DNA of 64,000 bases from CADEDH01 sp039029735. Its GTDB lineage: Bacteria; Actinomycetota; Acidimicrobiia; Acidimicrobiales; SZUA-35. Below are positions 17,494-26,026 of this stretch, in pieces. Position numbers and translations under genes: made by a program. The notes beneath the pieces are model-generated. The model saw only the letters and a program-made list of their open reading frames with translations, made no database searches and had not been told where the DNA came from. Where the stretch lies: positions 1 to 64,000 of the forward strand of contig JBCCFL010000005.1 of NCBI GenBank assembly GCA_039029735.1. The letters run 5' to 3'. Within the stretch, counting starts at the first letter, position 1, and each line of letters begins with the position of its first letter.

Positions 17494-20019
17494 TCACACC
17501 TCGGCGTAGCTGGGGGAGTAGGACGCCGGCATCAGCCGGTCGAGTGCGGTGGTCAGCTCGACGATGTCGGTGACCTTGCCGTCGATGACGGCGGTGGTGG
17601 TGCCCGGGGTCGCGCCTGGCACCAACTTGGCGTCAGCCACGATGTCGAGCACTCGCTCGACCACAATCCCCACCGACTCCTGCTCCCGGGAGCAGACGAT
17701 GATGCTCACCCGGTCGCGGTCTTCGTAGTGAGGCACCGGCTCGCCCACGATCTCGGCGATGTCGAGCAGCGGCATCACGCCCTCGCGGTACTGGACCACG
17801 GGCTGATGCTCGGACTGCTCCACCTCGTCGCTGGCGAACTCTTCGAGCCGGTCGACGTCGTCGAGGGGCACAGCCACCTGGACCTCGTCGTTGACCCGGA
17901 CGAGCAGCAGCGCCCGGTCGCTGACCTGGCCACCTCCCGAGGTGGCCTCCTCGAGCTCAGCCGGGGCGTCACCCTTGCGAGCCTCGGCGGCGAGAATGTG
18001 GGCCTCGGTGGCGAGCCCCAGAACGTCGAGGATGAGGGCCACGCTGCCATCGCCCATGATCGTGGCGCCGGAGAAGAACGGGATGTTCTGAACCTCCCGC
18101 CCCAGCGGCTTGACCACGATCTCCTCCGTGTCGTCGATCTCGCCGACCACAAGGCCGAACTGCTGGTCGTCGGCCTGGAGAACCACGATGTTGTAGGTCT
18201 CGTCGTTGTTGATCTTGATCTCCGGTTCGGATCGGAGCTCCCGCTTGAGGAAGACAAGTGGCAACAGATCGCCACGTAGGCGGTACACGGGGGCCCCGTG
18301 GATCTCCTCGATGCGGTTGGTGGTGTGGTTCCCGTCGAGCCGCACCAGCTCCAGCAGGCTGGCCTGCGGGATGGCATAGCGATTGCCCTCGCTCCGAACG
18401 ATCAGAGCGGGGATGATCGCCAGCGTCAGGGGGATCTTCACCTTGAACGTGGTGCCAGCCCCGCGCTCGGACTTGATCTCGACGGAGCCACCGATCTTCT
18501 CGATGTTCGTACGAACCACGTCCATGCCAACGCCACGGCCGGACACGTTCGTGACCTTCTTCGCCATGGAGAAGCCGGCCATGAACACCATGTTGATGGC
18601 CTCGGCGTCACCCATCCGGGCGGCCGCTTCACTCGAGATGAGCTCCTTCTCCACCGCCTTGGCCCGGATCTTGTCGGGGTCGATGCCAGCACCGTCGTCG
18701 GTGATCTCGATGATCACCTGGCCGCCCTCGTGGTTGGCCCGCAGGCGCAGAACCCCCTCGCGAGGCTTGCCCTTGGACTCTCGCACGTCGGGATCCTCCA
18801 CACCGTGGTCGACGGTGTTGCGCACCATGTGGGTGAGCGGATCCTTGATGGCTTCGAGGATCGTCCGGTCGAGCTCGGTCTCCTTGCCTTCCATCTCGAG
18901 GCGGATCTCCTTGCCGAACTGGCGGGAGAGATCGCGTACAACGCGGGGGAGCTTGCCCCACACGTTGCCGATGGGCTGCATTCGGGTTTTCATGACCCCT
19001 TCTTGCAGCTCGGTGGTGATCAGGCTGAGGCGCTGAGCGGGGCTGCCGAAGTCGCGATGCCCACCACTCTCGACCAGCTGGACGATCTGGTTGCGGGAGA
19101 GCACCAGCTCACCCACCAGGTTCATCAGCTGGTTCAGCAGGCCGACGTCCACCCGGATCGTCGACTCGGCCGTTGACGTGCGCTGCTTGGTCGCCGCCTT
19201 CTCCACCTCTTCGGGCTGGGCCCGCCCCTCGTCCACCAGAATGTTGCCGAGCTTGCGCTGATCGCCAAGCGACTGCTCAGCGGCAGCGATCTCCACATCG
19301 TCGCGCTTCGCTGCACCGTCGCTCACGAGGATGTCGCCGATGCGATCCGCGTCGGCCGGCGGGGCGACTGGAGCAGCCTCGCCGGCGGCAGCAGCCTCGC
19401 CGGCGGCGGGCGCAGCGTCGGAGACGTCGGCGGTGGCAGGGGTGGCGACCGGCGCATCGTCTGCGAAGTCGTTCAGGAACACCGGACCATCGACCTCAGC
19501 GTCGTCGGCCGCCGGCTCGTTGCCTCCATCGTCCGATGAGGCGTCGGCCGATGCCACAGCCGTCGGTTCAGCCTCGGCTGGCTCTGGTTCGCTGGCGGCC
19601 TCGGTGGTATCTGCTGCGGTGGCCACACTGGTCTCGCCGGCAGTGAGCCGTTCGACTTCGCTGAGCAGATCGGAGTAGTCGGGCGACCCCTCCTCCCCCG
19701 TGGTTTCGATCGTGTCGATCATCGAGCGGATGGCGTCGACGGTGGCCAACATGGCGTTGGCGATTTCGTCGTTCATCTGCAGGACGTCATCGCGGAGCTG
19801 GCTCAGCAGGTTCTCGCCCCGGTGGGCCACCTTCTCCAGATTCTCGAATCCCAGGAAGCCACACGTGCCCTTGATCGTGTGGAAGATCCGGAAGACCTCG
19901 GTGAGAGTCTCCTTGTCGTTCGGACTCTCCTCGAGAGACACGAGCGCTTGATCGAGCCGGTCGAGGCCTTCGAGGCTCTCGACGATGAACTCGTTGACGA
20001 TTTCATCAACCTCTTCCAC
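17494..20019 (-). CDS. cheA: Chemotaxis histidine kinase CheA with two C-terminal CheW-like domains
   Basis: An 841-residue kinase. The N-terminal Hpt domain carries the phosphorylated His47 in FRIFHTIKGTCGFLGF. An acidic Ala-rich linker (about 130-225) leads to a duplicated MshEN-like segment (IGDILVSDG, then LGNILVDEG, about 225-285) where P2 would normally be. Next come the dimerisation helices, the HATPase with N-box RNTVDHGVEDP and G-boxes DDGAGID and GRGVGMDVV, and then two CheW-like regulatory regions (about 530-670 and 690-835). It phosphorylates CheY and CheB in response to receptor state. The tandem CheW ending and absent recognisable P2 differ from the enterobacterial form. Confidence 0.94.
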   Translation of the reverse strand: MEEVDEIVNEFIVESLEGLDRLDQALVSLEESPNDKETLTEVFRIFHTIKGTCGFLGFENLEKVAHRGENLLSQLRDDVLQMNDEIANAMLATVDAIRSMIDTIETTGEEGSPDYSDLLSEVERLTAGETSVATAADTTEAASEPEPAEAEPTAVASADASSDDGGNEPAADDAEVDGPVFLNDFADDAPVATPATADVSDAAPAAGEAAAAGEAAPVAPPADADRIGDILVSDGAAKRDDVEIAAAEQSLGDQRKLGNILVDEGRAQPEEVEKAATKQRTSTAESTIRVDVGLLNQLMNLVGELVLSRNQIVQLVESGGHRDFGSPAQRLSLITTELQEGVMKTRMQPIGNVWGKLPRVVRDLSRQFGKEIRLEMEGKETELDRTILEAIKDPLTHMVRNTVDHGVEDPDVRESKGKPREGVLRLRANHEGGQVIIEITDDGAGIDPDKIRAKAVEKELISSEAAARMGDAEAINMVFMAGFSMAKKVTNVSGRGVGMDVVRTNIEKIGGSVEIKSERGAGTTFKVKIPLTLAIIPALIVRSEGNRYAIPQASLLELVRLDGNHTTNRIEEIHGAPVYRLRGDLLPLVFLKRELRSEPEIKINNDETYNIVVLQADDQQFGLVVGEIDDTEEIVVKPLGREVQNIPFFSGATIMGDGSVALILDVLGLATEAHILAAEARKGDAPAELEEATSGGGQVSDRALLLVRVNDEVQVAVPLDDVDRLEEFASDEVEQSEHQPVVQYREGVMPLLDIAEIVGEPVPHYEDRDRVSIIVCSREQESVGIVVERVLDIVADAKLVPGATPGTTTAVIDGKVTDIVELTTALDRLMPASYSPSYAEV

Positions 20020-20073
20020 TGCGTGTGACTTTCCTTCGCTCGGGCGGGCTTGAGTGCACGCGTCGATCCGGTA

Positions 20074-22185
20074 TCAGCGGTACTGACCCACGAGCTCGTT
20101 GAGCTCGGCGGACATGCTCGCCATCTCCGATGCCGATTTCTTGGTTTCATCGGTCGCGCTGAGCGTCTCCGAAGCGGCCGAGGCCAAATCGGTGATCGAC
20201 GTCGCGATGTTCTTGGTGCCGGTCGCCGCCTCTTCGACACTGCGGCCGATCTCGGAGGTGGTGACCGATTGCTGCTCCACGGCCGAGGCGATCGACGTCG
20301 AGATCTCGTTGATCTGGTCGATCGTCTCGCCGATCTGGGTGTTGGCCTGGACGGCGCCGGCGGTGGCGTCCTGGATGGCCTGGATCCGACTCGAGATCTC
20401 CTCGGTGGCCTCGGCGGTCTGGTTGGCCAGTTCCTTCACCTCGTTGGCCACCACGGCGAAGCCCTTGCCGGCCTCACCGGCCCGCGCCGCCTCGATGGTT
20501 GCGTTGAGCGCCAACAGGTTGGTCTGCTCCGCGATCGAGTTGATCACTTTGACCACCTCGCCGATCTTCTCGCTCGACTCACCGAGGCGGGAGATCGAAT
20601 CCGACGTGGTGCTGGCCACTTGCACGGCGTCCGAGGCCACACTGCGGGCCTCGGTGGCGCTGCCGGCCACATCCTGGATCGAGGCGTTCATCTCCTCGAT
20701 CGCCGAGGCAACGGTGGCGACACTGGCCGACACGTGATCGCCGGTTGCCGACACGGTGGTGGCCTGGGAGGAGGTCCGCTGCGCGCTCGACCCCATCTGA
20801 CCCGATACGGCCGTGAGTTCGTCGGCCGACTGGGCCAGGTGCTGCGACGAGAGCCGGAGCTGTTCGACCATCGTGCGCAACGACTGGATCATCGTTGAGA
20901 ACGCCGTGCCGAGCTCGCCGGGGACCGGCTTGTCGAGCACCGGAGCCGACAGGTCGCCGTCACCGATCGACTGTGCCTGCGAGCCGACGGTTCGGAGCAT
21001 GGCAGCCATGTCGTTGAACGAGTGGGCCAGCTCGCCCACCTCGTCGCTGCGCGTCACACTGATCGGCTCGACCGTGAGATCGCCCGAGGCGATCCGGCGA
21101 GCGCCGACGGCCATGCGGCCCAAGGGCTTGGCCACCCCACGGGCCAGCCACGTGGCGAGGCCGGCGATGATCACGGCGGCGATGCCACCGAGCACCAGCA
21201 TCGAGTTGCGGATCGTGGTGGCCGTGGCCAGCGCCTCGGCCGTCTCCTGGCGCACGAGGATGCCCCAGTCGTACCCGTCGAAGCCGAGCGCACCGTCGGT
21301 GGACGCATAGCCGTTGAACTGCTCGACCTGACGCCGCTTGTGCAGCTCCCGGGTGAACCCGGACTCGCCGTCGCCCTGAGTGGCCTGCTGTGCCGCAACG
21401 ATCCCTGCCTCGGACAGGTTGAACGAGAGGACGTCCTCGGTGGTCTCGTCGTCGATGAGCATGCCATCGCTGCGAAGAACCTGGCTCTCCACGGTGGTGA
21501 TGCCCGACTCACGGAGCTGACCACGTGTCTTCTCCATGATGTCGGTGACCACGCGCTCGAACGAGGCGTCGTTGTGCCAGATACCGATCATGGTGCCGGC
21601 GGCGTCGTAGATCGGAGCCGTGAACGGCAGCGTCAGGCGATCGTCGCCGTAGATCTCGGCCACGAGCTGATTGCGCTCGACATCGGTGTAGTAGGTGCCG
21701 CCGGCCGGTGTGGCACCACCTGCGACGACCTGGAACCAGTCCTCGCCCGAAACATCACGGCCAACGAGGGCCGACGTGTCGATGGCGTTGCCACCACCGT
21801 CGATGCTGTTCACCGAAGTGACCCGCCCGTTCAGGTCCACCACGAGCATGAGGTCGTAGATCCCATAGGTGACGGTGAGGAAGTCGACGATCGTGGCGGC
21901 CTGCTCAGGCGTGCCCTTCGCCAGGGGATTGGCGGCGAAGGCCTGCACGTCGCCGTAGCGCTCGAAGAGGTTGCGATCGATCTTGTCGCCGGCCTCGATT
22001 GCGGCCACCTCCATGCGCTGACCACTGGCCAGTGCCAACGCCGAGTTGACCCGGTTGACCGCAACCCAACCGACGATCGCGAGCGGAACGAGGCTCAAAA
22101 CGAGGAACGCTGCCAACAGCTTCGTGTTGAGGCCACCCAGCCTGCCGAGAGCCGACCGCCGCCGCCCTCCGTCGAGTTTGCCCAT
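20074..22185 (-). CDS. Methyl-accepting chemotaxis protein with periplasmic Cache-type sensor
   Basis: A 703-residue chemoreceptor: N-terminal transmembrane helix (about 20-42), a large extracytoplasmic sensor (about 45-335) resembling dCache domains, a second transmembrane helix (about 338-358), HAMP repeats (about 360-460), and a cytoplasmic signalling domain whose hairpin tip reads IAEQTNLLALNATIEAARAG. The ligand is unknown; dCache receptors often bind amino acids or other small metabolites. The ATG at 22185 with gggaggacgagcg upstream is preferred over the in-frame ATG 15 nt earlier. It lies upstream of cheA in the operon, so it is likely the main partner of that kinase. Confidence 0.93.
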   Translation of the reverse strand: MGKLDGGRRRSALGRLGGLNTKLLAAFLVLSLVPLAIVGWVAVNRVNSALALASGQRMEVAAIEAGDKIDRNLFERYGDVQAFAANPLAKGTPEQAATIVDFLTVTYGIYDLMLVVDLNGRVTSVNSIDGGGNAIDTSALVGRDVSGEDWFQVVAGGATPAGGTYYTDVERNQLVAEIYGDDRLTLPFTAPIYDAAGTMIGIWHNDASFERVVTDIMEKTRGQLRESGITTVESQVLRSDGMLIDDETTEDVLSFNLSEAGIVAAQQATQGDGESGFTRELHKRRQVEQFNGYASTDGALGFDGYDWGILVRQETAEALATATTIRNSMLVLGGIAAVIIAGLATWLARGVAKPLGRMAVGARRIASGDLTVEPISVTRSDEVGELAHSFNDMAAMLRTVGSQAQSIGDGDLSAPVLDKPVPGELGTAFSTMIQSLRTMVEQLRLSSQHLAQSADELTAVSGQMGSSAQRTSSQATTVSATGDHVSASVATVASAIEEMNASIQDVAGSATEARSVASDAVQVASTTSDSISRLGESSEKIGEVVKVINSIAEQTNLLALNATIEAARAGEAGKGFAVVANEVKELANQTAEATEEISSRIQAIQDATAGAVQANTQIGETIDQINEISTSIASAVEQQSVTTSEIGRSVEEAATGTKNIATSITDLASAASETLSATDETKKSASEMASMSAELNELVGQYR

Positions 22186-22264
22186 CGCTCGTCCTCCCAT
22201 GGACTGCTCGGGACGACGGAGCCGGTCTTCTACCGGCCCGTCGTATGCCTACCTGGTCAGTTAT

Positions 22265-23122
22265 CTACGAGTCGGTTTCGCGTCGGCGAAGTTGAGAGGC
22301 GTCGGCGTCATCGTCGCCCCGCTCGGCCATGAGGGCCGCTTCGATCGCCGACACCAGCTCGTCCTTGTCGAGCCCGAGTGCGTCGAGTGCCGTTGCGAGC
22401 TCCTCAGGGTCGGTGTCGGAAGGGATTCCCGCCACTTCCCATGCCACGGCGTCGGCCACGTACACCACCTGCGCGGCGGGTAGCTCCGTCTCGCTCGGCC
22501 GATGGTGGAAGCGGATGGCCTGGGCGATCGAGTCGGGAATGTTCCAGAGCTCGAGCAGCAGCGCCCCGGTTTCGGCGTGGTCGAGGCCGATCAGGTCTCG
22601 CTCGGCCTGGCACAGGTCGATCACGTCGTTGCGGGCGAACTGGAGGTGCCCAGCATTGAGCACCTGGCCGAGCACGACCTTGCCGAGATCGTGGAGCAGA
22701 GCAGCGGTCACCACCTCGGGGCCGACCTCCACCTTGGCCCGACGCTGGATCAGTTCAGCAACACGCGAGCTCATCGCGGCGTGCTCCCACAACATGTCGG
22801 CGTCGATCGCGTAGCCAGCCAGTTGGGTGTCGCTGATCGACCCCATCGATCCGGTGACCGCAACGGACAGCACGCGGGCGAGGCCGAGCAGCACGACAGT
22901 CTGCTCGACGCTCGTCACTCCCGATGCGGGAGCGACCGCAGCTGAGTTCGCCGCCTGCAGCAACTTCGCGGTCAGTGACGGGTCGCTCTTGACGATTGCC
23001 ACGACCTGTTTGATCGAGACGTCGTCGCTGGCGATTGCGGTTGCCAGCTCGACAACAGTGCGTGGCAGCGGGGTGACCGCCTCAGCCAGATCGAGCAGTT
23101 CCTCTTGGACATCGAGTCTCAC
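22265..23122 (-). CDS. HDOD domain protein
   Basis: A 285-residue protein dominated by an HDOD domain (about 10-210): the VTPLPRTVVELATAI lead, a NSAAVAP helix, and a partly degenerate HD motif, LLHDLGKVVLG. HDOD proteins are signalling adaptors without reliable hydrolase activity, often found with chemotaxis, motility or c-di-GMP genes. The GTG at 23122 is chosen because ggaggcggctcgac precedes it; the longer frame runs through the promoter. First gene of the leftward chemotaxis operon, so it may modulate that pathway. The function is inferred from family and place. Confidence 0.85.
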   Translation of the reverse strand: MRLDVQEELLDLAEAVTPLPRTVVELATAIASDDVSIKQVVAIVKSDPSLTAKLLQAANSAAVAPASGVTSVEQTVVLLGLARVLSVAVTGSMGSISDTQLAGYAIDADMLWEHAAMSSRVAELIQRRAKVEVGPEVVTAALLHDLGKVVLGQVLNAGHLQFARNDVIDLCQAERDLIGLDHAETGALLLELWNIPDSIAQAIRFHHRPSETELPAAQVVYVADAVAWEVAGIPSDTDPEELATALDALGLDKDELVSAIEAALMAERGDDDADASQLRRRETDS

Positions 23123-23236
23123 GTCGAGCCGCCTCCATTCGTGTACGTACCAGACAAAAACTCGCTGGAGGTCCATCGGACGCATCCCCCGGATGCTGAG
23201 CACTCCGCAAACTCCACAGAAGCGCCTGGCGATCCC

Positions 23237-23264
23237 TCAAGAGGAGCCGGGAACACGCCGACAG
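23237..23264 (+). promoter_or_regulatory. Possible sigma-28 (FliA/WhiG-like) promoter upstream of cheY
   Basis: TCAA (23237-23240), a 16-nt spacer, then GCCGACAG (23257-23264) resembles the TAAA-N15-GCCGATAA consensus used by motility sigma factors. It is 66 bp before the cheY start. The same divergent region holds two GGATGC/GCATCC palindromes (23182-23196 and 23307-23316) that could be operators. This is a pattern match only. Confidence 0.35.
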
Positions 23265-23329
23265 TGGACGCAAGGGCGCGGCAACCCGGCTGCGCACGTG
23301 CACCGTGGATGCATCCTCTGGAGGAACTG

Positions 23330-23692
23330 ATGAAGATCCTGGTTGTCGACGACAGCTCGGTCATGCGGAAGCTGGTTACCCGTTCGATCCGTCAGGCGGG
23401 CTATGGCCACGCCGAGGTGTCGGAAGCCGAAGATGGCGCGAAGGCCTTGGAGGCGATCAACTCTGATCGTCCCGACCTCGTGCTCGCCGACTGGAACATG
23501 CCGAACATGACCGGCATCGAGATGCTGCAGGCGCTGCGTGAGAACGGCGACGACATCAAGGTCGGATTCATCACCTCGGAGTCCACCTCAGAGGCCAAGA
23601 GCAGCGCCCAGCAGTTCGGCGCGTCGTTCCTGCTCACCAAGCCGATCGACACCTCGCACCTCGAGGCCGTTCTCGACAAGGTCGGTGCCTGA
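23330..23692 (+). CDS. cheY: Chemotaxis response regulator CheY
   Basis: A 120-residue single-domain receiver: acidic pocket VVDDSS (Asp7, Asp8), phospho-acceptor Asp54 in LVLADWNMPNMTG, Thr/Ser switch in GFITSES, and conserved Lys in LLTKPI. No output domain, so it acts by protein contact, most likely at the flagellar motor switch. The ATG at 23330 with gaggaactg upstream is clear. One base separates its stop from the next start. Confidence 0.94.
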   Translation: MKILVVDDSSVMRKLVTRSIRQAGYGHAEVSEAEDGAKALEAINSDRPDLVLADWNMPNMTGIEMLQALRENGDDIKVGFITSESTSEAKSSAQQFGASFLLTKPIDTSHLEAVLDKVGA

Positions 23693-23693
23693 G

Positions 23694-24146
23694 ATGAGCG
23701 TCACCATCACCCGCGACAGCCTTCAGCAGATCCTCGCCGAGCTCACCGGCCAAGACGTCAAGGCTGAGCAGGCCTCGGACATCACCCCTCACCCGGCCAC
23801 CTACCGGGGCCTGGTCACGCCCGAGAACAAGCTCGTCGCCGTGATCGCGTCCGACCTGAACTTCGCCCACCGCTGCGGCGCAGCACTGGCCATGATTCCC
23901 GCCACTGCCGTGGAGGACGACGCCGAAGAGGTCGAGGACCACCTGATCGAGTTCTACGGCGAGGTCGCGAACGTGCTGTCACGCCTGGCGAACGAGGCCT
24001 ACGCGGAGCACCTCCGCCTCGATCCCGGGTTCGATATTCCGGCCGAGGTACTACAGAAGATCATCGACAACGGCACCATGACCATCGGTGCCAACACGAC
24101 CATCGACCCCCACGGGTCGGGTGCGGTCGGTATCTGGTTCGCCTGA
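23694..24146 (+). CDS. CheX/CheC-like chemotaxis phosphatase domain protein
   Basis: A 150-residue protein starting MSVTITRDSLQQILAELTGQ one base after cheY. The central segment LIEFYGEVANVLSRLANE has the E-x-x-N helix pattern of CheC/CheX phosphatases, and the strands around it fit the CheX fold. Such proteins dephosphorylate CheY-P. The match is by pattern and operon position, so confidence is moderate. A strong hairpin follows 46 nt after the stop and closes the two-gene unit. Confidence 0.65.
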   Translation: MSVTITRDSLQQILAELTGQDVKAEQASDITPHPATYRGLVTPENKLVAVIASDLNFAHRCGAALAMIPATAVEDDAEEVEDHLIEFYGEVANVLSRLANEAYAEHLRLDPGFDIPAEVLQKIIDNGTMTIGANTTIDPHGSGAVGIWFA

Positions 24147-24192
24147 TACCCCACTCCTGATTCGGCCGACCTGTGTTGGCCAACCACGACGA

Positions 24193-24220
24193 GAGGCGCC
24201 GGGATCAGATCCGGCGCCTC
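24193..24220 (+). terminator. Strong hairpin terminator after the cheY operon
   Basis: GAGGCGCCGG (24193-24202) pairs perfectly with CCGGCGCCTC (24211-24220), a 10-bp GC stem with an 8-nt loop that can pair further inside. It is followed by TTGTGGTTT. Its position also argues that the next MCP gene starts after it. Confidence 0.75.
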
Positions 24221-24267
24221 TTGTGGTTTCCGCTCACGGGTCGTCCTGGCACGCCGACGGGACCGCA

Positions 24268-25518
24268 ATGCTTCCGGTGTGGTTCAGCATCCCCCTCGGG
24301 GGAACAATCTCAGATGAACAGTTCGAGCTTCGCCATCGCCTCATCGTGTGGTTCCTGGCGGTCCATGCGCCCGTGCTGTTCATCATCGCCGTTCTTCGTG
24401 ACTTCGGCGTGATACACGCACTCATCGAGTCGTCCCCGGCCGTGGTGCTGGCGCTCGTGGCCCGGCTCTGGTCCGCCAACCACTTCGCCCGAGCCTCGGT
24501 GGCCGCCCTCGGGCTGGTGGTGGCGGCGTCAATCCTCGTGCACTTCACCGGCGGGCTGATCGAGGCCCATTTCCACTGGTTCGTGGTGCTGTCGTTCGTG
24601 TCGCTGTACGTGGACGTGCGGCCCTTCCTGGTGGCGCTCGGCTACACCGTGCTCCACCACGGCGGGATGAGCATGTACGACCCAACGCTGGTGTTCTCAA
24701 CCGAAAGCGGACAGGCCAATCCCTGGCTGTGGACCCTGATCCACGTGATCTTCGTGGTGATGCTGATCGCCGCCATCGTGGCCAACTGGCTCACGCTGGA
24801 GCACCAGAACTACCAGCAGGACCAGATGGCCAAACGCCAGCGGTCGATGATCGACCAGCAGGAGGAGGTCGCAGTTGACGTGCGCCGCCGGGCCACCGCG
24901 CTGAACGATGGCGCCACCGACGTCCGGTCCATGATCGACAAGATGGCCGAGTCGATCTCGACGATCGACGACGGCGGGCAGCGAGTGGGGGAGCTGGCCC
25001 ACCAGGCCACGGACCGGGCCAGCCGGGCCGGCGGTCTCAGCAGCGAGACCCGCAACGTGGTCGCCGAACTGGTCACCCAGAGCATGCAGATCGCCGAGTT
25101 GGTCGCCGTGGTGGAGGAGATCGCCGCCCGAACCACCCTGCTCGCCCTGAACGCCAACATCGAGGCGGCGCGCGCGGGCGAGGCCGGCCGAGGGTTCGCC
25201 GTGGTGGCCACGGAGGTGCAGGCGTTGGCCGGCACAACCCGGGACGCAACCGAGAAGATCAGCGCAGTTACCGACACCATCTCCTCTCAGCTCGACCTCT
25301 CGCAGGCCGCCATCGACGATGTGGTGCAGTCGGTGCAGGAGATCGAGGCGCTCCAGGCGCAGGTGGCAACGGAGCTGACCGAACAGATCAGCGCATCCAC
25401 CCGGATGCGAACAGAGGTCGACGGCGCATCGAACACGATGGACACCATGGCGGCCGAGGTCGACGGGCTGGCCGGGGTGCTCGAACACGCCCATCGGTCG
25501 GCCGCTGGCCACCGCTGA
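24268..25518 (+). CDS. Membrane methyl-accepting chemotaxis protein without a periplasmic sensor
   Basis: A 416-residue receptor. Residues about 22-175 hold five or six hydrophobic helices (LIVWFLAVHAPVLFIIAVL onward) with little extracytoplasmic sequence. The cytoplasmic MCP signalling domain follows (about 200-416), with tip motif RTTLLALNANIEAARAG. No HAMP domain is obvious. The signal may be sensed within the membrane, for example redox, proton motive force or a hydrophobic ligand; this is inference. The ATG at 24268 is chosen because the frame upstream crosses the hairpin terminator and the end of the CheX-like gene; the binding site is weak. Confidence 0.85.
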   Translation: MLPVWFSIPLGGTISDEQFELRHRLIVWFLAVHAPVLFIIAVLRDFGVIHALIESSPAVVLALVARLWSANHFARASVAALGLVVAASILVHFTGGLIEAHFHWFVVLSFVSLYVDVRPFLVALGYTVLHHGGMSMYDPTLVFSTESGQANPWLWTLIHVIFVVMLIAAIVANWLTLEHQNYQQDQMAKRQRSMIDQQEEVAVDVRRRATALNDGATDVRSMIDKMAESISTIDDGGQRVGELAHQATDRASRAGGLSSETRNVVAELVTQSMQIAELVAVVEEIAARTTLLALNANIEAARAGEAGRGFAVVATEVQALAGTTRDATEKISAVTDTISSQLDLSQAAIDDVVQSVQEIEALQAQVATELTEQISASTRMRTEVDGASNTMDTMAAEVDGLAGVLEHAHRSAAGHR

Positions 25519-25583
25519 GGACCGTCGCGGCCTCACCGACCCGAGTTGCGGGGCCGTTCCCAGCGGGCGGTATCGTCGCTGGT

Positions 25584-25679
25584 GGAGGTGTCCGAGCGCC
25601 TGGTGGGCTCCACCGCCTTCAAAGCGGCTGTACGGGGTGATCCCTCGTAGGCGGGTTCGATTCCCGTCCACCTCCGCCA
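25584..25679 (+). tRNA. selC: tRNA-Sec (anticodon UCA)
   Basis: A 96-nt tRNA gene with encoded CCA. Acceptor GGAGGTG (25584-25590) pairs with CACCTCC before discriminator G and CCA; an eighth pair would be T-C, a mismatch. The D arm is GAGC/GCTC, extendable with a bulge. The anticodon loop is CTTCAAA, giving anticodon TCA, which reads UGA; the loop matches that of E. coli selC. The long variable arm is a 7-bp stem with one G-U (TACGGGG/CCTCGTA), and the T arm has GGTTCGATTCC. A long variable arm with a UCA anticodon and discriminator G identifies selenocysteine tRNA. It lies downstream of an MCP gene and 18 kb from the predicted selenoprotein. selA, selB and selD are not in this window. Confidence 0.93.
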
Positions 25680-25742
25680 ACACTCGCCCACCAGGCACCA
25701 CCCGCCAACTGCGGTGACGCACCACGTGCGATACTCAATGGG

Positions 25743-25994
25743 GTGGTGACAACCAGGCGGCTTGCTCCTGATCGTGCCACCTTCACCAAGGTGGCGGTGC
25801 TGGCTCTCGTGGCCGTGGCGTTCGTGGGCACGCTCGCCGCCGGTTCTACCGCAGGTGTTCTGCCGCTCCTGCTGATGCTCGTTGCGATCGAGATCGTGCT
25901 CGGCCTTACGGGTCGTCTGGCCAGAACCGGCGTGTTCCTCTGGCTCGGCGTCGTGCTCGCCGTGCTCGGAATCGGGGTCTTCTTCGCCTCCTGA
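25743..25994 (+). CDS. Small integral membrane protein
   Basis: An 83-residue protein with a short basic N-terminus (MVTTRRLAPDR) and three closely spaced hydrophobic segments (about 15-33, 37-54 and 62-81). It starts with tandem GTG codons, and the first is used here. I recognise no family. The gene follows selC by 63 nt on the same strand, and nothing links it to selenium. Confidence 0.6.
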   Translation: MVTTRRLAPDRATFTKVAVLALVAVAFVGTLAAGSTAGVLPLLLMLVAIEIVLGLTGRLARTGVFLWLGVVLAVLGIGVFFAS

Positions 25995-26026
25995 CCACGG
26001 GCGGCCCCAGTGCGCAGCCGTCTACG

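Noticed and set aside
21022..22332. Long frame antisense to the MCP gene
   Set aside because: Antisense shadow with no family match.
25584..25679. tRNA-Ser
   Set aside because: The long variable arm fits both, but the anticodon is UCA (reads UGA), not a serine anticodon, and the discriminator and loop match selC.
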